The notes: generated from the letters alone by a model not told the origin. A DNA stretch of 64,000 bases from Myxococcales bacterium (GCA_947483555.1 CANKMW010000001.1:203266-267265); one strand, 5' to 3'; counted from the first letter of the stretch, positions 1-7,746 are shown. Numbers and translations are program-made.

Positions 1-134
1 CCCGCATCTTCCGTAACCTCGACAAGCTCGACGTCTTCTGCAAGCCGATCAAGGTCATGCCGTCACCGACCGCGCAGGAGATGACCGTCATCGTCCCGGC
101 CATGAAGCCGCTCCCGCCCGAGGACGACGCCTGA
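1..134 (+). CDS. C-terminal end of an unidentified protein (partial)
   Basis: The window opens inside a gene. The frame starting at base 3 reads 43 codons to a TGA at 132-134 and ends in MKPLPPEDDA. Third positions are almost all G or C, as in the neighbouring genes, so it looks coding. No domain can be recognised from this tail. It runs convergently towards the ceramidase-like gene, whose stop lies 29 bases further on. Confidence 0.55.
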   Translation, partial: RIFRNLDKLDVFCKPIKVMPSPTAQEMTVIVPAMKPLPPEDDA

Positions 135-163
135 TCGATCGGGCCTGAACGATCGCGGCCCGC

Positions 164-1894
164 TCACCGGCGCCAGGCGGCCAGCTCGAGCAGCGGGTGG
201 TGGGCATGCTGCTCGACCAGCGGGCCGAGCGAGTAGGTCTCCTCGTAGTGCTCGCCGTCGGCCTCTTCGATGTACGGGCTCGACGGGTGCAACACGTAGT
301 TGTAGGCCGGCACGATGTAGCCGACGAAGTCGAAGGCCAGGCCGGCGAGCACCGGGTAGCGCACGCCGGGGTTGGCCAGCACCAGGTCGCGCAGGTACGG
401 CGGCGGCGGCGCGGTGGACAGGTCGGGCGCGTTGGGCAGCTCGGCGTCGAGCATCGGCCAGCCCCAGCTCCACGAGCCGTCGTAGCCACCGACCCACAGC
501 TCGGGGTGCAGCTCGCCAGGCGCGGTGATGAGCCCGAGCGGCCCGACCTGCAGGTAGGTCGCGCGCAGCGGGATCCACGGTTCGTTGCCGGGCGCGACCG
601 ACTGGGTCGAGTCGTAGCCGACCAGCGGGTGCGGCGCGAGCAGGCCGATGATGAACGCGACCTGGAAACCGACGTTCTGGACCTGAGCGTGGAACTTCGC
701 GGTCCGATACGACAGCGGCAGCTCGCTGACGGTCTCGCCCTCGGCCCGCAGCACCTCGAGCGCGCGGCGCGCCAGGTTGGTGCCGAGCACACGCTCGAAG
801 AGGTGGCCCAGGCTGTGATCGGTGAAGGGAACCCCGTTGAAGTCGAGCGGCGCGGTGTTGCGGATCGAGCCGATCTGGCCGCCCAGCGCGCCCTGCACGA
901 ACACCGCGACCCCGCCCAGGCCCGGGATCTCGGCGTTGGCCGGGTTGGTGTACGTGCCGGCCGGGATGCCGCTCTCGAGGCCGACCCGCAGCCAGTGCAC
1001 GAAGTGTGACGAGATCTTGAGGTTGTCATCGCCGAACGTCGACACCTCGGGGTGGTCGGCCCAGTTGACGACCGTGGCGATGGTCGTGGTCGGCGCGTCG
1101 GTGCGGACGAAGCGGGCGATGGTCAGCGTCGGATCGAAGATCTTGGGATCGCGGAGGTCCTGGTTCCAGCGATCGGTACGGCTGGTCGGGTTACCCGGTT
1201 CGTTGAGGATCAGCGTCTTCGCGATGACCATGGTGGCGGGGGTCAGCGCCGCGACCGCGTCCTGGATGGCGCCGACCGCACCCTCGCGCAGGCGGGCGTT
1301 GTAGGCCGGGTTGTAGCCGGTGACCAGCGCCTGCGGTCCCCACAGGCCGATGGTATCGACCGAGTCGTGGGCATGGATCGCGCCGACGATGACGTGGTCG
1401 ACGGCGAGCGCGGCGAGCCGCGGATCGTTGCGGATCTCGTCGATGTCGCCGGCCAGGAGGCCGATCGCGTCGCAGTAGACGATGACCGCCAGGGTATCGC
1501 CCTGCTTGAAGGCGACGGCGCGAGCCTCGAGATCGGTCTCGACCGCGTTGGCCGCCCGCCCGCCGCCGTACATCCAGATCGCATCGAACTTGCCGTCACC
1601 GTCGGCGTCGACGTAGGGCTCGGTGTCCTGCCACTCGCCGTCCATGTTCTCGTCGGTGAAGGTCTCGGTGATGACCGGGGTGAAGATGCGCTTGCCACCG
1701 CCGACGTGGAGCACGCCGTCGCCAGCGGCGGCGCAGTGCGCGGCGCCGGGACAGATGTCGTCGGGCTGATCGAAGCCCTCGAGCCGGGCGTCGACACCGG
1801 CGTCGGCGGCCCCGCTGCCGCCGTCGTCGCCGCAGGCGGCGAGCGCGACGCAGGCAGCGACGGTGGTCGAGATGCAGATCAGGCGCAACGACAT
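164..1894 (-). CDS. Neutral/alkaline ceramidase-like lipoprotein
   Basis: 576 residues. It starts with a lipoprotein signal (MSLRLICISTTVAACVALAA, Cys at 21) followed by an Asp/Gly-rich linker, so it should be a membrane-anchored exported protein. The body resembles the N-terminal domain of neutral/alkaline non-lysosomal ceramidases, with a VGAIHAHDSVDT segment like the family's His-containing metal site. An Asp-rich DENMDGEW...DADGDGKFDA insert looks able to bind Ca2+. The start at 1894 is chosen because AGGGGGA lies just upstream and the signal peptide begins there, although the frame stays open to 2185. A ceramidase would hydrolyse N-acyl sphingosines; here the substrate is inferred only from family resemblance. 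It may instead be another member of this hydrolase fold. Confidence 0.7.
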   Translation of the reverse strand: MSLRLICISTTVAACVALAACGDDGGSGAADAGVDARLEGFDQPDDICPGAAHCAAAGDGVLHVGGGKRIFTPVITETFTDENMDGEWQDTEPYVDADGDGKFDAIWMYGGGRAANAVETDLEARAVAFKQGDTLAVIVYCDAIGLLAGDIDEIRNDPRLAALAVDHVIVGAIHAHDSVDTIGLWGPQALVTGYNPAYNARLREGAVGAIQDAVAALTPATMVIAKTLILNEPGNPTSRTDRWNQDLRDPKIFDPTLTIARFVRTDAPTTTIATVVNWADHPEVSTFGDDNLKISSHFVHWLRVGLESGIPAGTYTNPANAEIPGLGGVAVFVQGALGGQIGSIRNTAPLDFNGVPFTDHSLGHLFERVLGTNLARRALEVLRAEGETVSELPLSYRTAKFHAQVQNVGFQVAFIIGLLAPHPLVGYDSTQSVAPGNEPWIPLRATYLQVGPLGLITAPGELHPELWVGGYDGSWSWGWPMLDAELPNAPDLSTAPPPPYLRDLVLANPGVRYPVLAGLAFDFVGYIVPAYNYVLHPSSPYIEEADGEHYEETYSLGPLVEQHAHHPLLELAAWRR

Positions 1895-1978
1895 GAGTCC
1901 CCCTGCCGCAGGCGTACCGCGCCCGGCGCCCGGCTGTAAACGGCATTCAGGCGCTGGCGAGGCACGCGCGGTTGGTAC

Positions 1979-1984
1979 TAGCGT
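1979..1984 (+). promoter_or_regulatory. Leaderless -10 element (TAGCGT) before the 1990 micro-ORF
   Basis: TAGCGT ends 5 bases before the ATG at 1990. This matches the TANNNT spacing seen at many other starts in the window and suggests the short ORF is transcribed from its own first codon. Confidence 0.4.
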
Positions 1985-1989
1985 CACAC

Positions 1990-2070
1990 ATGCTCGCGCT
2001 GCTGCTGATCGCCCTCTGCGCCGTCCTTCGCATCGTCGCTCACCCGCCGAACGAGGCGCGGGCCCAGTGA
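1990..2070 (+). CDS. Hydrophobic 26-residue ORF, possible leader peptide
   Basis: ATG at 1990, TGA at 2068-2070. The product begins MLALLLIALCAVLRIVAH and ends NEARAQ, so it looks like a short membrane or signal-type peptide. A TAGCGT hexamer 5 bases upstream fits the leaderless promoter pattern of this genome. The stop overlaps the GTG start of the next gene in the sequence GTGA, a classic translational-coupling junction. It could be a coupling leader, a real small protein, or chance. There is no homology evidence. Confidence 0.4.
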   Translation: MLALLLIALCAVLRIVAHPPNEARAQ

Positions 2071-2750
2071 TCGAGCCGGCCCGGCCCCGCGCGTGGCTGG
2101 CGTGGTCGTCGGGCAAGGACAGCGCGTGGGCGCTCCACGAGGCGCGCCGCGCCGGCGCGGTCGACATCGTCGGCCTGTTGACCACCTACACCGAGCCCCA
2201 CGATCGCGTGTCGATGCACGGCGTGCGTCTCGAGCTGGTGCGCGCCCAGGCCGCCGCGGTCGGCCTGCCGCTGGTGCTGGTCCCGATCCCGGCGCTTTGC
2301 CCCGACCAGCTCTACGAGGCGCGGATGGCCGAGGCCATGGCCGCCGCGCGCACCGCCGGCGTCACCCACGTCGCGTTCGGCGACCTGTTCCTCGCCGACG
2401 TCCGCGCCTACCGCGAAGCGCAGCTGGCGAAGGTCGACCTGACGCCGATGTTCCCGCTGTGGGGTCGCGACACCACCGCGCTCGTCAACGAGATGCTGGC
2501 CGCCGGCGTCGAGGCGTGGGTGACGTGCGTCGATCCGCGGCGCGCGCCGGCCCGCCTCGCCGGCCAGCGCCTGACCACGGCGCTGCTCGACGCCTTGCCG
2601 CCCGAGGTCGATCGTTGCTTCGAGCACGGCGAGGCCCACACCTTCGCCGCCGCCGGTCCGGCGTTCGCGCATCCGATCGCCGTCCGCCCCGGCGTGATCG
2701 TCGAGCGCGATGGCTTCATCTTCGCCGACCTGCGCCCGGCGGCGCCCTGA
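2067..2750 (+). CDS. Dph6/DUF71-like ATP pyrophosphatase (diphthine-ammonia ligase family)
   Basis: 227 residues from a GTG start. Near the N-terminus it has the PP-loop ATP-binding signature WSSGKDSAWALHEA, then TTYTEPHDRVSMHGVR and the EARMAEAMAAARTAGVTHVAFGD region typical of DUF71/Dph6 enzymes. These adenylate a carboxylate and amidate it with ammonia. In bacteria there is no diphthamide, so the true substrate is unknown. The later segment FPLWGRDTTALVNEMLAAG is also family-typical. The start is chosen because the frame upstream lacks coding character and GTGA overlaps the stop of the preceding micro-ORF. It converges on the lipoprotein gene at 2767. Confidence 0.8.
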   Translation: MIEPARPRAWLAWSSGKDSAWALHEARRAGAVDIVGLLTTYTEPHDRVSMHGVRLELVRAQAAAVGLPLVLVPIPALCPDQLYEARMAEAMAAARTAGVTHVAFGDLFLADVRAYREAQLAKVDLTPMFPLWGRDTTALVNEMLAAGVEAWVTCVDPRRAPARLAGQRLTTALLDALPPEVDRCFEHGEAHTFAAAGPAFAHPIAVRPGVIVERDGFIFADLRPAAP

Positions 2751-2766
2751 CCGCCGCTGGCGTCGC

Positions 2767-4191
2767 TCATTCGTCCGACGAAGGCACCATCTTCACCATG
2801 GTGCCGGCCTGCTCGCCTGGGATGTGCATCCACAGGTGACCGACGCCGTCGCGGACGCCGAACGCGGTCGACAGTGGCGGCTGCTCGCCGGGCAGGACAT
2901 CGACGGTCTGGAGGAAGCAATCACCGCGCTTGCGCGCGTCGCTGATGACCTTGGCCATCACGGGCGGGACGGCGGGCTTGCCGCGCGACCCGTCGATGGT
3001 GGACCGGAGGACGGCACCGTCGAGATCCGAGAGTGCGAACGCCAGCGTGTTGTCCCAAGTCGCCCACGAGCCGCCGATCGCGCCTGGCGTGGCGTCCGCC
3101 ACCATCTTGCCGACGCTGATCGCGACGCCGTCGTGGGTCAGCGGCTCGACGACGAAGCGGCCGCCGGGGATCTCGATCGTGGTCACGGCCTTCGCGATGC
3201 TCTGGAGCTCGGCGTGCACGCGCGCGGGGTCGCTAACGCCGATCGCGTTGATCACGATGGCGGAGCCGCCGATGGTGACCCCGGCGTACTCGCCGGTGCC
3301 GATCGACCACACGGTCTCGAACAGCTCGGCAGTGCGGGGCCCGAACTCGTCGAGCTCCGAGGTGATCAAGGTCGTAATGAGGCCGCGCACCGGCGCGGCG
3401 AACGGACCGAGCGACATGTGCATCGCCATGACGCCGAGCGGGCTCTCGAGCGGAAGGCGCTCGAGTAAAGCGAACGTCGCCGGTTTCTGGGCGGCGAGCA
3501 CCGCAGCCAGAGCGGTATCGGCGCGCGGCGTGAGCGCGATGTCGACGGTGGCCGCACCGTCTGCGAGCTCGACCTTCGCGTCGACACGGGCGGTCTGAGC
3601 GAGCAGGCCGAGCACCGCATCGCGCGCGAACGTTTTGGCCGGGGAACCGCCGGGATCGAGCTGCGTGCGCAACTCGCCCTCCCACCGATCGCGGATCGCA
3701 GCCGGAAACGCGCTCATGCTCGGGCTAGCCGGAGGGTCACCCGTCGCCAGCGTGCCGAGCGCCCACCGCCAGGTCCGATCCACGACCGCTGGCTCGCCGA
3801 TGGCAACCCACCGCCCGGAGAGCCGGACATCGCGCTCGGTGCTCTTCATCTTCGCGAGCTTGGCGGCGTCACGCACGGCCGCGACGACCACGATACCGGG
3901 ATCGGCGACACCGGCCGGCGGAGCCACGATGATGAGATGCATGGGGCGCGCCCGATCGATCGCATCTGCGATCTCGGCTCCGATCTCCTCGTCGATCTCG
4001 GAACGGAGCTCGGTGCCCTTCCCGGGCTTCACCTTGTCAACGAAGTCGATCAACCCGGGCAGCGCGCCGTCGAGCGACGGGACGCTGATCACCGCGACGA
4101 TGTCGGAGGGCATGGAAACCCGCGGCAGTGGCGCCGGCGCCTTGCTGCAGGCGGCCACGGTCACGAAAATGACGACCCACCCGATCTTCAT
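2767..4191 (-). CDS. Lipoprotein of unknown function
   Basis: 474 residues with a short lipoprotein signal (MKIGWVVIFVTVAAC, lipobox Cys 15). The mature part has alternating alpha/beta character with segments such as VAVISVPSLDGALPGLIDF, reminiscent of DUF3352-type proteins, but I cannot assign a family firmly. A near-terminal segment GVRDGVGHLWMHIPGEQ is well ordered, so this is not a low-complexity tail. The start at 4191 is preferred over upstream ATGs because the signal peptide begins there and a TAGCGT element sits 8 bases upstream. It stands alone, divergent from the small gene at 4301. Confidence 0.6.
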   Translation of the reverse strand: MKIGWVVIFVTVAACSKAPAPLPRVSMPSDIVAVISVPSLDGALPGLIDFVDKVKPGKGTELRSEIDEEIGAEIADAIDRARPMHLIIVAPPAGVADPGIVVVAAVRDAAKLAKMKSTERDVRLSGRWVAIGEPAVVDRTWRWALGTLATGDPPASPSMSAFPAAIRDRWEGELRTQLDPGGSPAKTFARDAVLGLLAQTARVDAKVELADGAATVDIALTPRADTALAAVLAAQKPATFALLERLPLESPLGVMAMHMSLGPFAAPVRGLITTLITSELDEFGPRTAELFETVWSIGTGEYAGVTIGGSAIVINAIGVSDPARVHAELQSIAKAVTTIEIPGGRFVVEPLTHDGVAISVGKMVADATPGAIGGSWATWDNTLAFALSDLDGAVLRSTIDGSRGKPAVPPVMAKVISDARKRGDCFLQTVDVLPGEQPPLSTAFGVRDGVGHLWMHIPGEQAGTMVKMVPSSDE

Positions 4192-4199
4192 GGAGGTCG

Positions 4200-4205
4200 A
4201 CGCTA
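4200..4205 (-). promoter_or_regulatory. -10-like TAGCGT for the 4191 lipoprotein
   Basis: Read on the minus strand, TAGCGT ends 8 bases before the ATG at 4191. No Shine-Dalgarno sequence is present, so the transcript is probably leaderless or nearly so. Confidence 0.4.
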
Positions 4206-4251
4206 CCCTGATTGTGCTCCTCGTGTCATGCACCGGCATCGCCGCGAACGC

Positions 4252-4270
4252 CGTGTCAGATTCAGACACG
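4252..4270. promoter_or_regulatory. Inverted repeat CGTGTC-N7-GACACG
   Basis: Perfect 6-base arms separated by AGATTCA lie in the 109-base divergent gap between 4191 and 4301. A further CGTGTC half-site lies 30 bases away at 4222-4227. This is consistent with a repressor operator shared by the two divergent genes; no regulator is identified. Confidence 0.3.
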
Positions 4271-4300
4271 TGCCTTCGGCAGAGCCGGTGCAACGTGAGC

Positions 4301-4537
4301 ATGGCGCGGTTCAACCTGGGCGACCGCGTGTCGTTCCAGCCCGCGTGTGGGCACGTCGTCGTCGGGACCGTGGTCCGGCTCAACCAGAAGTCCGTCACGG
4401 TCGTCAACGGCGAGGGGCACCACTGGCGCGTCGGACCGTCCGTACTGACGCACGTCGAGGGCGAGGCCGCCGAGGACGCCAACGTTCTGGGGCTGGTCTC
4501 CGTGGGCGCGGCGGAGCGTGATCGCGCGTCCCGGTGA
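4301..4537 (+). CDS. Small SH3-like/KOW-like protein
   Basis: 78 residues. The N-terminal two thirds reads MARFNLGDRVSFQPACG then VVGTVVRLNQKSVTVV and HHWRVGPSVLTHVEG. This is the pattern of small all-beta SH3-like modules found alone or attached to SprT-like proteins (GDRV...GTVVRLNQKTV...WRVSP). Such modules bind nucleic acid or protein; the partner is unknown. The C-terminus is less ordered. No clear ribosome site is present. The same frame stays open for 99 codons after the TGA, overlapping the PilZ-like remnant that follows. Confidence 0.55.
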   Translation: MARFNLGDRVSFQPACGHVVVGTVVRLNQKSVTVVNGEGHHWRVGPSVLTHVEGEAAEDANVLGLVSVGAAERDRASR

Positions 4538-4544
4538 TCGTTCG

Positions 4545-4837
4545 TTGACCGACGTACCCTCGACGCCCGCAGACCTCGTGACCGGCCGCCTCGAAGGCAC
4601 CGCGGCGACGACGCGCAGATCCTGGCCCTGCACCGCGTCGATCTCGGAGGCGATCGCGCTGCCGGTGGACTTCATGTCGTCGGCCAGCCCCTGGTGCTCG
4701 TCGCCGTCGAGTACGACGGCAACGTGCGGCGCGGGCTCGTCGCCCGGTGTCGTCGCGACGACGGCGCCGAGCACCGCATCGGGTTCGCGGACGTGGAGCT
4801 GCGCGCGCACGGCTGCGAGAGAATCTACCTCCAGTAG
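4545..4837 (+). pseudogene. Frameshifted PilZ-like remnant
   Basis: The coding signal switches frame here. From a TTG at 4545 one frame reads TDVPSTPADLVTGRLEGTA. From about 4607 the coding-like frame is shifted and reads DDAQILALHRVDLGGDRAAG, then QPLVLVAVEYDGNVRRGLVA, then EHRIGFADVELRAHGCERIY, stopping at 4835-4837. The second part resembles the C-terminal half of PilZ (c-di-GMP-binding) domains, and third positions are strongly G/C in it. No canonical start serves the second frame alone except an internal GTG at 4694. I read it as one gene broken by a frameshift near 4604-4615. Its end overlaps the convergent toxin gene by 13 bases. Confidence 0.35.
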
Positions 4838-5124
4838 CCGGGTTCGCGCTTCGCCGGGGCAACGGACACGATGAGTACCGTGTGGCGGGGCTCGTCAACT
4901 CGGTAGAACACGGCGAACGGGAACACGTGGACGATCGCGCGCCGGTAGTTCGGATCGTCCGGCCAGCGCTGGAAGTGCTCCGGGCCTTCCGCGATGCGCT
5001 CGATCGTCGCGTCGATCTCATCGAGGAATCGATCGCCGAGCCCGTCGCGCTTGAGCGCGTACTTCGCCGCTTCCGCTTCGGCCTCGACCGCTGCGATCGG
5101 GCTCCACTCGATTCGCCATGTCAC
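4825..5124 (-). CDS. RelE/ParE-family toxin
   Basis: 99 residues. The sequence follows the ParE pattern: an N-terminal beta strand (TWRIEWSPIAAVEAEAEAA), a helical hairpin with FLDEIDATIERIAEGPEHF, then YRRAIVHVFPFAVFYRVDEP and a last strand VLIVSVAPAKREPGYWR. ParE/RelE toxins inhibit gyrase or cleave mRNA on the ribosome; which applies here cannot be told. It starts with GTG at 5124, three bases after the antitoxin stop, so the pair is one transcript with the antitoxin first. Autoregulation through the palindrome at 5384 is likely. Confidence 0.85.
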   Translation of the reverse strand: MTWRIEWSPIAAVEAEAEAAKYALKRDGLGDRFLDEIDATIERIAEGPEHFQRWPDDPNYRRAIVHVFPFAVFYRVDEPRHTVLIVSVAPAKREPGYWR

Positions 5125-5127
5125 GGA

Positions 5128-5370
5128 CTACCTGCCGGTGCGCCGAAGTCGCGCTCGAACTTCCGGCCAGGGGATGCTCGGCTCCTCACCGGACTGGTAC
5201 GCAGCCCACCGCCGATCCAGCTCGGCCTTGAAGGCGGCTGCTGCTTCGGGGGAGTCGTCGGGCTGCGTCGGATCGAGGCTCGCCAATAGCTCCTCCGCAA
5301 CCGCCGCGCGTTCCTCGTCGGTCAGCGCGAGGGCTTCGGCAATCACTTTGGCGGCGGCGGGCGTGGCCAT
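5128..5370 (-). CDS. Addiction-module antitoxin
   Basis: 80 residues, starting MATPAAAKVIAEALALTDEE. It contains ERAAVAEELLASLDPTQPDD and then DRRWAAYQSGEEPSIPWPEV, the pattern of the small addiction-module antitoxins (TIGR02574 type) that pair with ParE-like toxins. The N-terminal part should dimerise and the C-terminal part should wrap the toxin. The ATG at 5370 is supported by TACCTT 6 bases upstream; the frame extends further upstream but without coding character. The toxin follows after 3 bases. Confidence 0.8.
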   Translation of the reverse strand: MATPAAAKVIAEALALTDEERAAVAEELLASLDPTQPDDSPEAAAAFKAELDRRWAAYQSGEEPSIPWPEVRARLRRTGR

Positions 5371-5376
5371 GGGAGT

Positions 5377-5399
5377 AAGGTACTGCGGTCCGGACCGCA
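5377..5399 (-). promoter_or_regulatory. Toxin-antitoxin promoter: TACCTT -10 next to a 16-base palindrome
   Basis: On the minus strand TACCTT (5377-5382) ends 6 bases before the antitoxin ATG. Immediately upstream is a perfect palindrome TGCGGTCCGGACCGCA (5384-5399), well placed to be the operator for repression by the toxin-antitoxin complex. Confidence 0.55.
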
Positions 5400-5400
5400 C

Positions 5401-5418
5401 AGCGAGCCTCTGCTCGCT
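5401..5418. repeat. Hairpin AGCGAGC-CTCT-GCTCGCT
   Basis: Seven-base perfect arms with a 4-base loop, two bases beyond the toxin-antitoxin operator. It may be a second regulatory site or the start of the spacer towards the divergent kinase-like gene. Confidence 0.35.
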
Positions 5419-5602
5419 CTGGAACCGTACGCGATCGGCGCTCGTTGTCCGTGATAGCGGATATTATGGCGAGCAAGACGGATCGATGGACGTCCGCCGA
5501 TCGTCACGCGGCGAACGCGAGACGCAGGATCGCGGGCCGGGCGCACGCGCAACGGGTTAGCAGGCTGATGCCTGCGCCCGTACCCGTGCCCGTGCCCGTG
5601 CC

Positions 5603-5620
5603 CGATCGTCTCGACGATCG
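5603..5620. promoter_or_regulatory. Inverted repeat CGATCGTC-TC-GACGATCG before the ABC1 gene
   Basis: Perfect 8-base arms with a 2-base centre, directly after a run of GTGCCC hexamers (about 5575-5602). It lies about 15 bases upstream of the TAGGTT element, so it is placed like an operator. Its presence argues that this stretch is not coding and that the gene starts at 5649. Confidence 0.35.
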
Positions 5621-5634
5621 CGGCATCTACCTGC

Positions 5635-5640
5635 TAGGTT
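5635..5640 (+). promoter_or_regulatory. -10-like TAGGTT for the ABC1/UbiB gene
   Basis: TAGGTT ends 8 bases before the ATG at 5649, favouring that start over the in-frame ATG at 5568. Confidence 0.4.
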
Positions 5641-5648
5641 GCCTCCAG

Positions 5649-7154
5649 ATGTGGGTCGTCCTCGCGGTCATCGCCGCGGTCCTCGTGATCGCGATCGTCG
5701 CGTGGCGTTTCTATCTCGGCCGCCTGGCCCGCCGCCGCAACCAGGCCGGCATCATCACCGACGGCCGCAGCCTGCTGTTCGGCACCATGATGGTCCGCCG
5801 CACCTTCCGTCGCGGCTGGCTGCGCATCCGCATGATCTTCGCCAGCCGCGAGCGCAAGAAGCGCATGGACGACAAGGCGCGGGTCAAGACCGCGCAAGAG
5901 GCCGCGGCGCTGATGGGCAACATGAAGGGCGTCTTCATGAAGCTGGGCCAGATCGTCAGCTTCGCCCACGACGCCCTGCCCGACGCGGCGCAGAAGGCGC
6001 TGTCCACGTTGCAGCAGGACGCCCCGCCGATGGACTTCACGCTCGCCCGCGGCGTCGTCGAGGCCGAGCTCGGCGGTGACCTGGGTCGCTTCTTCAAGAG
6101 CTTCGACGAGGTGCCGCTGGCGGCGGCCTCGATCGGCCAGGTCCATCGCGCCCGCCTGCTCGACGGCACCGACGTCGTCGTCAAGGTCCAGTATCCCGGC
6201 GTCGACGCCGCGATCGAAGCCGACCTCGGCTCCATCGATCGGATGGGCGTGATGGCGGCGATGTTCAACAAGTCGGTCGACTTCCCGTCGTTGCTGGGCG
6301 AGTTGCGCCTCCGCCTGCTCGAGGAGCTCGACTACCGGCGCGAGGCGCGCCACCAGGAGCTGTTTCGCCACCTGTGGCTCGGGCATCCCATGATCCGGGT
6401 GCCCAGGGTGTTTGGCTCGCACAGCCGGCGCCGCATCCTGACCAGCGAGTACGTGCGCGGCTTCACGTTCTACGAGTTCAACAAGGTCGCCGACGCCCGC
6501 GAGCGCCAGATCGCGTCGGCGTCGATCGCCGACTTCGTCTTCGACTCGATGTTCGTGCACCTGGTCTACAACGGCGATCCCCACCCCGGGAACTACCTGT
6601 TTCACGACGACGGCGCGGTCACGTTCATCGACTTCGGCTGCGTCAAACGGTTCGCCCCCGACTCGATGCGCGACATCAAGCGGTTCTTCCGCGCCATCAT
6701 CGAGGGCGACCGCCCCACCCACGAGGAGTACGTGCTCAAGATCGGCCTGGTCCGCCCCGGCCGCAGCTGGGACAAGGACGTGATGTGGGAGACCTGGCGC
6801 TATCACCTCGAGCCGTACACCAGCCAGCGCTTCGCGTTCACACCCGAGTACGTGGCCCGCGCCCGCCACTACGCCAGCGTGGAGAACACGAAGGACATGA
6901 ACCTGCCACCCGACCTGCTGTTCTTCCTGCGCATCACCTTCGGCCTCAACTCGATCGCGATGAAGCTCGGCTCGTCGGGAAACTTCCACCAGGGTGCGCG
7001 CCGCCAGTTCTACGCCGACGTCAACGCGCCGAGCGCCCTCGGCCTGCAGGGCGTGAAGGTGCCCGACGATTTCCGGCTGCTGCCGTTCCGACTCACCGAT
7101 GGCCAGCGGGTCGCGGAGATCGAGGCCAGCGGCGTGTTGCCGGTCGTCGAGTGA
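5649..7154 (+). CDS. ABC1/ADCK/UbiB-family atypical kinase
   Basis: 501 residues. An N-terminal membrane helix (WVVLAVIAAVLVIAIVAW) is followed by the ABC1 core. Visible motifs are the KxGQ element (FMKLGQIVSF), the Ala-rich loop AAASIGQVHRARLL, the ATP lysine in VVVKVQYPGV, the catalytic NGDPHPGNYLF and the metal-binding FIDFGCVKRF. UbiB/ADCK proteins are membrane-associated ATPases or kinases that support quinone biosynthesis or lipid handling. No ubi or men genes are nearby, so the specific role is open. The start at 5649 is preferred over ATG 5568 because of TAGGTT and the hairpin upstream. Downstream, the FMN reductase follows after 15 bases and may be cotranscribed. Confidence 0.85.
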   Translation: MWVVLAVIAAVLVIAIVAWRFYLGRLARRRNQAGIITDGRSLLFGTMMVRRTFRRGWLRIRMIFASRERKKRMDDKARVKTAQEAAALMGNMKGVFMKLGQIVSFAHDALPDAAQKALSTLQQDAPPMDFTLARGVVEAELGGDLGRFFKSFDEVPLAAASIGQVHRARLLDGTDVVVKVQYPGVDAAIEADLGSIDRMGVMAAMFNKSVDFPSLLGELRLRLLEELDYRREARHQELFRHLWLGHPMIRVPRVFGSHSRRRILTSEYVRGFTFYEFNKVADARERQIASASIADFVFDSMFVHLVYNGDPHPGNYLFHDDGAVTFIDFGCVKRFAPDSMRDIKRFFRAIIEGDRPTHEEYVLKIGLVRPGRSWDKDVMWETWRYHLEPYTSQRFAFTPEYVARARHYASVENTKDMNLPPDLLFFLRITFGLNSIAMKLGSSGNFHQGARRQFYADVNAPSALGLQGVKVPDDFRLLPFRLTDGQRVAEIEASGVLPVVE

Positions 7155-7169
7155 CATGAGCTCGCGGCC

Positions 7170-7718
7170 ATGACGATTCGACTCCTCGGCGTCGCCGGTA
7201 GCCTGCGCAGGGCGTCGCTCAACCGAGCGCTGCTGCGGGCCCTCGGCGAGCAGCTGCCGGATGGGGTCGCGCTCGACATCTTCGACGGACTCGGCGCGAT
7301 CCCGACCTTCGACCCCGACCTCGCCGATGACCCGGCGCCGGTGACGGCGTGGAAGTCAGCGATCACCGCCGCCGACGCGGTGGTGATCGCCACCCCCGAA
7401 TACAACTACTCGATCACCGGGGTGCTCAAGAACGCCATCGACTGGGCGTCGCGGCCGCCGGCGACGTCGCCCTTGCGCAACAAGCCGATGGGCATCGTCA
7501 GCGCCGCCAGCGGCATCAGCGGCGGCATGCGCGCCCAGTACCACCTCCGCCAGGTGCTGGTGTTCACCAACTCGCCGGCGATGCTGCAGCCGGAGGTGAT
7601 CATCCCCAAGGCGCAGGAGCGCTTCGACGCCGAGGGCCGACTCACCGACGCCAGCACCCGCGAGCTGCTGTCCAGGTTTGGCGTGGCGCTGGTCGAGTGG
7701 ATCGCCCGCTTCCGCTGA
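7170..7718 (+). CDS. NADPH-dependent FMN reductase family protein
   Basis: 182 residues with a flavodoxin-like fold. The phosphate-binding loop appears as GVAGSLRRASLNRALLRAL and the flavin-contact motif as TPEYNYSITGVLKNAIDWAS. The family (PF03358) uses NAD(P)H to reduce FMN, quinones, azo compounds or chromate. The gene follows the ABC1/UbiB gene on the same strand, so a joint role in quinone metabolism is possible but unproven. It converges on the kinase gene ending at 7747. The length is normal for the family. Confidence 0.88.
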   Translation: MTIRLLGVAGSLRRASLNRALLRALGEQLPDGVALDIFDGLGAIPTFDPDLADDPAPVTAWKSAITAADAVVIATPEYNYSITGVLKNAIDWASRPPATSPLRNKPMGIVSAASGISGGMRAQYHLRQVLVFTNSPAMLQPEVIIPKAQERFDAEGRLTDASTRELLSRFGVALVEWIARFR

Positions 7719-7746
7719 CCACGCCAGCCCGGCCAGGCCAGCCGGT

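Noticed and set aside
1863..2066. An N-terminal extension of the Dph6-like gene from ATG 1863
   Set aside because: It would overlap the ceramidase-like lipoprotein start and is Pro/Arg/Ala-rich without family similarity. The GTG at 2067 fits the PP-loop N-terminus.
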